DNA from: Halomonas binhaiensis
GTDB lineage: Bacteria; Pseudomonadota; Gammaproteobacteria; Pseudomonadales; Halomonadaceae
Direction of reading: 5' to 3'
DNA length: 64,000 nt
Assembly: GCF_008329985.2 (NCBI RefSeq)
Contig: NZ_CP038437.2
Coordinates: forward strand, 1,426,001-1,490,000
Each line of letters begins with the position of its first letter. Position 1 is the first letter of the stretch. The translations under genes and the position numbers were made by a program. Below the pieces are notes generated by a model, which made no database searches, had not been told where the DNA came from, and was given only the letters and a program-made list of their open reading frames with translations. Below are positions 59,799 through 64,000 of this stretch, in pieces.

Positions 59799-60344
59799 AT
59801 GAAGCTTGTCTGGAAGCTGCTCGACAATCTCGAGAATATATTGTGCCAGCTGCTGCTGGTGACTTTCGTACTGCTGCTGTTCGCACAGATCATGCTGCGC
59901 AACCTGTTCCATTACTCACTGCCCTGGGGCGATGAACTGGCTACCTATGCCTTCATATGGTTCGCCTACCTGGGGGCGGTCTATGCGGCCAAGAAATCGG
60001 CCCATAACCGGGTGACCTTCCAATTCCGCTTTTTCCCCCGCTGGGTGGAAACGGCCTGTGGCCTGCTGACGGACCTGATCTGGATCGGGTTCAACCTGGT
60101 GTTCATCTGGATGAGCTACGACTTCGTCTTCAACAAGATGAATGCCTTCTGGAAATCCCAGACCCTGGGGCTGCCGATGAAAGTCTTCTACGTCATCCTG
60201 CCTATCGCCTTCGTGGCCATGACCCTTCGTATCCTGCAGAACAATTATCTGCGCTTCATAAAGCATCGTGAACTTGAAAACCCCGATGCCGAAGCCATCG
60301 AGGAAGCCAAGGCAGCCGCCGTCGGCGGGAAGGAGGGAGACTGA
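59799..60344 (+). CDS. TRAP transporter small membrane subunit (DctQ type)
   Basis: 181 residues from the ATG at 59799 (AGGGGGAA 8 bases upstream). Four hydrophobic segments, with LPWGDELATYAFIWFAYLGA and KKSAHNRVTFQFRFFP, the DctQ signature region. It joins the binding protein and the large subunit into a sodium-coupled importer. The charged tail (DAEAIEEAKAAAVGGKEGD) is typical. Two bases separate it from the DctM-type gene. Confidence 0.93.
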   Translation: MKLVWKLLDNLENILCQLLLVTFVLLLFAQIMLRNLFHYSLPWGDELATYAFIWFAYLGAVYAAKKSAHNRVTFQFRFFPRWVETACGLLTDLIWIGFNLVFIWMSYDFVFNKMNAFWKSQTLGLPMKVFYVILPIAFVAMTLRILQNNYLRFIKHRELENPDAEAIEEAKAAAVGGKEGD

Positions 60345-60346
60345 CC

Positions 60347-61687
60347 ATGGATGCCAGTATCATCTATATCCTGTTCGGCGTATTTTTCCTGCTTCTGGTG
60401 CTGGGGGCTCCGATTACGGTGTCGTTGGGCGTGGCGGCATTGGCGACCTATCTGGCCCTGGATGCCAATCCCATGTCCTTTGTCCAGATCGCGTTCACTT
60501 CAGTCGGTTCTTTCCCATTGATGGCACTGCCAGCATTTATCCTGGCTGGAGCTCTGATGGAAGCGGCCGGGATATCCAAGCGCCTGGTGGACATTGCCGA
60601 GGCTTTCGCCGGCCCGGTCACGGGGGGATTGGCGGCGGCGACCGTCTTTGCCTGCATGTTCTTCGGCGCCATTTCCGGATCGGGGCCGGCCACGACAGCT
60701 GCCGTCGGCATGCTGATGATTCCTGCCATGGCCAATCGAGGCTACGAGAAGAGCTACGGTTCAGCCATTACGGCGTCTTCCGGTGGCTTGGGGGTCGTCA
60801 TTCCGCCATCCATCCCCATGGTCATCTTCGGCATTTCCGGCATGGGATTGCAGCCACCTGCCGAAGCGATTGCCGAGCATGGGGCCTTCCAGACCTTGTC
60901 GATTCCCAAACTGTTCATCGCTGGAATAGTCCCGGGCATTGTCATTGCTGCCTGTCTGTTGACCGTCAATTACGTCATCTCCAAACGGCGTGGTTATAGC
61001 GGACTCAGTGATCATTGGTCAGCCGAGACCATTTTCGGCAGCCTGAAGCGTGGCATATGGTCGATCCTGGCCCCGGTGATCATCCTCGGTGGCATTTACA
61101 GCGGCCTGTTTACCCCGACGGAATCTGCCATTGTTGCCATTGCCTATACATTGATCGTCGGTATCTTCCTGCACCGTGAACTCAAGTGGAAACCTGCCTT
61201 GAAGACACTGGAGACCACGACCTGGATTACCGGCAGGGTGCTGCTGATTCTTTTCACGGCCACGGTATTCGGGCGGTTGCTGGTGGAGCACCGAGTGCCT
61301 GCCATCATTGCCGAAAGCATGCTCAACATGACGGATAACGTCTATCTGATCTGGGCCATGGTCATTGCCTTCCTGTTGTTCGTTGGCATGTTCATGGAGA
61401 CCCTGGCCGCGATCATGATCCTGACACCAGTGCTGTTGCCGATCATGTACATGCTGGGCATGGATCCGGTGCACGTGGGCATTGTCGTGGTATGTGCCTT
61501 GGCTATCGGTTTCCAGACACCACCGCTGGGTGAAAATCTGTTCGTGGCTTCAGGGATTGGTGGTTCCTCCATTGAGGAGATCTCGTTGAAGGCATTGCCC
61601 TTTGCGGCAGGCTCAGTATTCGCCTTGTTCCTGATTGCATATTTCCCGGAAATCTCGCTGTGGTTGCCGCGCCTGATGGGGTATTGA
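60347..61687 (+). CDS. TRAP transporter large membrane subunit (DctM type)
   Basis: 446 residues with about twelve helices. DctM signatures: FPLMALPAFILAGALMEAAG, FACMFFGAISGSGPATTAAV, SSGGLGVVIPPSIPMVIFGI and LGENLFVASGIGG. It forms the transport channel of the TRAP system. The length and compact operon (binding protein, small and large subunits, then a universal stress protein) recall the Tea system of Halomonas elongata, but the binding protein is not TeaA-like, so ectoine cannot be claimed as the substrate. Confidence 0.95.
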   Translation: MDASIIYILFGVFFLLLVLGAPITVSLGVAALATYLALDANPMSFVQIAFTSVGSFPLMALPAFILAGALMEAAGISKRLVDIAEAFAGPVTGGLAAATVFACMFFGAISGSGPATTAAVGMLMIPAMANRGYEKSYGSAITASSGGLGVVIPPSIPMVIFGISGMGLQPPAEAIAEHGAFQTLSIPKLFIAGIVPGIVIAACLLTVNYVISKRRGYSGLSDHWSAETIFGSLKRGIWSILAPVIILGGIYSGLFTPTESAIVAIAYTLIVGIFLHRELKWKPALKTLETTTWITGRVLLILFTATVFGRLLVEHRVPAIIAESMLNMTDNVYLIWAMVIAFLLFVGMFMETLAAIMILTPVLLPIMYMLGMDPVHVGIVVVCALAIGFQTPPLGENLFVASGIGGSSIEEISLKALPFAAGSVFALFLIAYFPEISLWLPRLMGY

Positions 61688-61692
61688 GCAGC

Positions 61693-61726
61693 CTGGAAAG
61701 GGATCAACACTGGGAAGGGACCAATA
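61693..61726. repeat. two 17-bp tandem units after the TRAP large subunit gene
   Basis: CTGGAAAGGGATCAACA followed by a copy with three changes, 6 bp after the stop codon and before the ribosome site of the stress protein gene. Confidence 0.75.
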
Positions 61727-61744
61727 ATAGAGAGGAGCCACGCC

Positions 61745-62227
61745 ATGCCTACCTCCATTCGTCGATTGCTGTGTTGCCTCGGCCTGCGGGATGACTGTCA
61801 TCAGGTGCTGGCGCATTCCCTGTGCCTGGCTCAGGCCACCGGCGCCGAGCTGCATGTCCTGCATGCCGTGAAGGCACTGTCGGACGATGTGATGAATACG
61901 CTCAAGGCCAACATTCGTCAGCGCAAGACACTGGAAGCATTGATGGAGCAACGCCTGGATCAGGCCCATGATCGCCTGGAGGCCTTTCTTGATGACTTCT
62001 GGGAGAGTCCTCTGGGCAAGACGCCCTCGCGAGAGATCATCAAGTCCAAGGTGGTCGTCGAAGGCTATCCCGCTGCGGAGATCATCCGCTATGCCACACG
62101 TCATGACTGCGACATGATTGTCATGGCCACCAACAAGCGCGGCTTCACTGCTTCCTATGCAGGCAAGGTCACCAAAGGAGTGATCAAGCGTGCCAGTGTT
62201 CCGGTCGTGGTGGTGCCTCCGGTGTAG
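61745..62227 (+). CDS. universal stress protein (UspA family)
   Basis: 160 residues with the UspA fold: RRLLCCLGLRDDCHQVLAHS, a long helical region, then CDMIVMATNKRGFTASYAGK and VTKGVIKRASVPVVVVPPV, covering the ATP-binding loop region. It is the last gene of the TRAP operon (57 bp after the large subunit), as TeaD is in the ectoine transporter operon, where it modulates transport activity. A regulatory role for this transporter is therefore likely. GAGAGGAG precedes the start. Confidence 0.92.
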   Translation: MPTSIRRLLCCLGLRDDCHQVLAHSLCLAQATGAELHVLHAVKALSDDVMNTLKANIRQRKTLEALMEQRLDQAHDRLEAFLDDFWESPLGKTPSREIIKSKVVVEGYPAAEIIRYATRHDCDMIVMATNKRGFTASYAGKVTKGVIKRASVPVVVVPPV

Positions 62228-62331
62228 CAACGAATGGGGATTTAGCGCATGGAAGATTGGAATATGACGGATATCGGAGAGGGTGAGGCTGATAAAGTAT
62301 CGTAAGCAGGTGGAAGGTAAAAATGTTGAAA

Positions 62332-62361
62332 CTATCAGGCTGCTTTCGGGCAGCCTGATAG
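62332..62361. terminator. 12-bp hairpin terminator between convergent genes
   Basis: CTATCAGGCTGC (62332-62343) and its perfect complement (62350-62361) around a 6-base loop. On the leftward strand it is followed by TTTC and a further T-run; it lies 16 bp past the small secreted protein gene and about 100 bp past the stress protein gene. Confidence 0.82.
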
Positions 62362-62377
62362 CAAGAAGATAGATGCT

Positions 62378-62596
62378 TTACTTGGCATCGTCTTCCATTG
62401 ATTCCTGAATCAACATCTTGAGTTCTGCAATTTGATCTTCCAAGGAAGTGAGCCGATCTTCCATGCTCATTTCTGCCACATCATGATTCTTGCTCAGTGT
62501 TTCCTGGGATTGCTTGAGTGCCGTCGACTCCATGGCAGAGGCGCCACCAGCTGCCAGAAGGGAAATGAGAGCCGTTGCAATAAGATATTTCTTCAT
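62378..62596 (-). CDS. small secreted coiled-coil protein, unknown
   Basis: 72 residues from the ATG at 62596 (AAGGA about 9 bases upstream; an ATG three codons earlier is less well placed). A clear signal peptide (KKYLIATALISLLAAGGASA) is followed by about 50 residues with heptad-like leucines and methionines (MSMEDRLTSLEDQIAELKML), a likely helix that could form a coiled coil. No cysteine follows the signal, so it is not a lipoprotein. I do not recognise a named family. It has its own hairpin terminator. Confidence 0.75.
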   Translation of the reverse strand: MKKYLIATALISLLAAGGASAMESTALKQSQETLSKNHDVAEMSMEDRLTSLEDQIAELKMLIQESMEDDAK

Positions 62597-62738
62597 TATC
62601 TGCATCCTTTTGTCAAATTAATACCTGGTTATCCAGGTTATTCATACCAGATGTTTCATGTGCCAGAGCACGGTTATACGAGTTTTAGCCAGCCAATGTG
62701 GTGTGGCATAGCGCTTTGTTTACGTACCTGGGCATTCC

Positions 62739-63257
62739 TTACAGGTGAAACTCAAAATCTGCTGAATTTTTTTCAATGATCTGTATCGCACTGTCGGCGA
62801 CTACGCACAGAGCTGCGCCGAGCAACACGATGTCCTTGAACAGGAAGCCGCCAAACAGGGATGGGAAAGGCAATGTATTGCCACTGCTGCTGGTGTGCAG
62901 GACCCCTGGTGCGCTCAGCAGAAAGGTAATGGTCGTCAGAAAGATGATAGAGGCAATAATGCCGCCAGCCAGAGAGGCTTTGCTTGAAATTGGGTACAAG
63001 GCCAGCAGAATGCCGGCGACTATCTCGACGCTGCCAATCAGGATGGATGCTTGATGGATATCAAGGAAACCGTACAGCCAGGAAATCAGAGGAGAAGAGC
63101 TTATGATGCCTCTGATAGCATGTGCTTCATCCGGGTGAAACTTGAAGACTCCAATCCATAATAGAGTTATTGCGACACCATACAGTGCGATGTAAAACCC
63201 TATTTTGTGTATTGAAATAGATGAGTGGATTTCTGTATCGCTTGTTATATCGCTCAT
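62739..63257 (-). CDS. DUF417 (YkgB/RclC-like) inner-membrane protein
   Basis: 172 residues with four hydrophobic segments and the DUF417 features IALYGVAITLLWIGVFKFHPDE split as VAITLLWIGVFKFHPDEA, ISSSPLISWLYG, and GGFLFKDIVLLGAALCVVAD. In E. coli the relative RclC takes part in resistance to reactive chlorine species; the biochemical role of the family is not settled. The gene is AT-richer than its surroundings and stands alone. An upstream gap of 411 bp separates it from the IclR gene. Confidence 0.85.
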   Translation of the reverse strand: MSDITSDTEIHSSISIHKIGFYIALYGVAITLLWIGVFKFHPDEAHAIRGIISSSPLISWLYGFLDIHQASILIGSVEIVAGILLALYPISSKASLAGGIIASIIFLTTITFLLSAPGVLHTSSSGNTLPFPSLFGGFLFKDIVLLGAALCVVADSAIQIIEKNSADFEFHL

Positions 63258-63668
63258 GGTTCTATCGTCCTGAATGCGCTCTCATGGTGATCCGTTGTTG
63301 TTGAAAGACGCTGAAAAAAGAATCCACATTTCTTGGCGCCATGCTGGTTGGACGCTTGGTGATGGTCATTCCTTACAGCGCAACTCATAGAAATACCGCA
63401 TTAATTTTCGCTGGCATCGGAGCATTGCATATCATCAGTCACCATACTTAAAGGGCCCGACACATACGTTTGTCGTAATGTGTCAGGCACAGAAAGCGGG
63501 TTATTGGTGAGGATGTACGGTCGACAAGAATGAATCGGCCAGTATTACTGAGCCCGGGGCGGGTTCAGAACCTGCCAACAACTCATGTCGGCACCTTGGT
63601 TCTGGCAGTTCTGGCTTCAGCGAATATCAGTTATCAAGCTGAATTGTCATGGCAGATGGACGAAACAA
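63258..63668. other. intergenic region between DUF417 and IclR genes
   Basis: 411 bp without a supported gene. It contains a hairpin at 63459-63484 (GACACATACG paired with CGTAATGTGTC, one bulged base, no T-run), which may be an operator or end of a transcript. The DUF417 promoter should lie at its left end. Confidence 0.55.
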
Positions 63669-64000
63669 TCAGTTTTCGCTCCATAGCGTGTCCTGCAGGT
63701 TACCTGCAATGCGCCGCATCAGCGGTACCCATTCCTTGAGGCTGTCGATGCTGTGGCGCAGGCGTGGGGCATGAATGGCCAGTGCCGCCTGGATGCGTCC
63801 TGCCTGGTCGTAGACCGGGACCGCCACGGCGACCATGCCCTGGATGAATTCCTCATCGTCGATGCTGAGTTCATCTGTCGCAATGCGCTCCAGGCGCAGC
63901 TCAAGTTCCTGGATGTCGGTGGCGGTATAGGGCGTATAGTCCTCCAGCGTCAGATGCTTGAGCAGGCTTCTGCGCTGCGCTGGCGGCATCAGGGCCAGGA
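63669..64000 (-). CDS. IclR family regulator, C-terminal part
   Basis: The reading frame is open to the window edge; about 110 C-terminal residues are visible. It matches the IclR effector domain: LTLEDYTPYTATDIQELELR, GMVAVAVPVYDQAGRIQAAL and LAIHAPRLR, where the domain senses a small carboxylate or aromatic ligand. The DNA-binding half lies outside the window, so the controlled genes are unknown. Confidence 0.88.
   Translation of the reverse strand, partial: LALMPPAQRRSLLKHLTLEDYTPYTATDIQELELRLERIATDELSIDDEEFIQGMVAVAVPVYDQAGRIQAALAIHAPRLRHSIDSLKEWVPLMRRIAGNLQDTLWSEN

Noticed and set aside
58594..62227. Identification of the TRAP operon as the ectoine transporter TeaABCD
   Set aside because: Gene order with a terminal universal stress protein is similar, but the binding protein lacks the TeaA sequence features I know, and no ectoine catabolic gene is adjacent. 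Substrate left open.
63530..63739. Rightward 69-codon open frame near the IclR gene
   Set aside because: Its end overlaps the conserved IclR coding frame on the other strand, and the product has no recognisable feature.

Overview
The window looks like a stretch of chromosome from a moderately GC-rich, Gram-negative gammaproteobacterium. Gene content (outer-membrane usher and porin, SoxR with a canonical sox box, MocR/LacI/GntR/IclR regulators, TRAP and sodium-coupled transporters, NhaC antiporter, polyamine, malonate and oxoproline catabolism) fits a halophilic Halomonadaceae-like heterotroph. That placement is an inference from gene style; no rRNA or marker gene is present. No tRNA, rRNA, CRISPR array, transposase or prophage was recognised.

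Layout. 0-1.1 kb: end of an MFS transporter gene and a divergent HxlR regulator. 1.4-6.2 kb: a minimal four-gene archaic (Csu-type) chaperone-usher pilus operon. 6.3-7.6 kb: an AT-rich SGNH-hydrolase-like gene. 7.9-14.5 kb: PxpA, fused PxpB-PxpC, a biotin carboxylase/BCCP protein, an NRAMP-like transporter and a GntR regulator, probably for 5-oxoproline or a related amide. 14.6-16.4 kb: a small membrane protein, then a PCu(A)C copper chaperone and a Sco protein. 16.4-18.7 kb: an AT-rich AlgX/AlgJ-like gene lying between two copies of the 3' end of soxR. 18.6-23.6 kb: soxR, a textbook SoxR-controlled promoter and a two-gene RND efflux operon. 23.7-28.1 kb: malonate use (malonyl-CoA decarboxylase, malonyl-CoA synthetase, MadL, MadM). 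28.2-30.8 kb: a frameshifted PuuP-like putrescine importer and an acetylpolyamine amidohydrolase. 31.1-44.6 kb: a large catabolic cluster that I cannot match to a named pathway. It holds four SnoaL/NTF2-fold proteins, a HisD/HpsN-like dehydrogenase, an SDR, a bicupin, an alpha/beta hydrolase, an RraA-like protein, a porin, a sodium:solute symporter, and AraC and LacI regulators. 45 kb: a decayed MFS pseudogene. 45.5-51.6 kb: LuxR and GntR regulators around two gamma-glutamylputrescine-oxidase-like flavoenzymes and an NhaC antiporter. 51.6-56.9 kb: LysR, a GltS-type carrier, a YtcJ-type amidohydrolase and a COG0523 GTPase. 56.9-62.2 kb: a MocR regulator, a TRAP transporter and a universal stress protein. 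The window closes with a small secreted protein, a DUF417 protein and the 3' part of an IclR regulator.

How it works together. Most of the window is modular catabolism: a regulator, a transporter and a short enzyme set. Two polyamine modules 20 kb apart share an exact 12-bp operator-like sequence, suggesting one regulon. Two CG-centred palindromes of LacI type lie before the symporter and the HisD-like operon of the cryptic cluster.

The most unusual structural feature is the recurrence of short tandem repeats (units of 12-18 bp, 2-6 copies) at gene edges: directly after start codons, starting at stop codons, or in intergenic gaps. In several genes they add repeated peptides ahead of the conserved protein.
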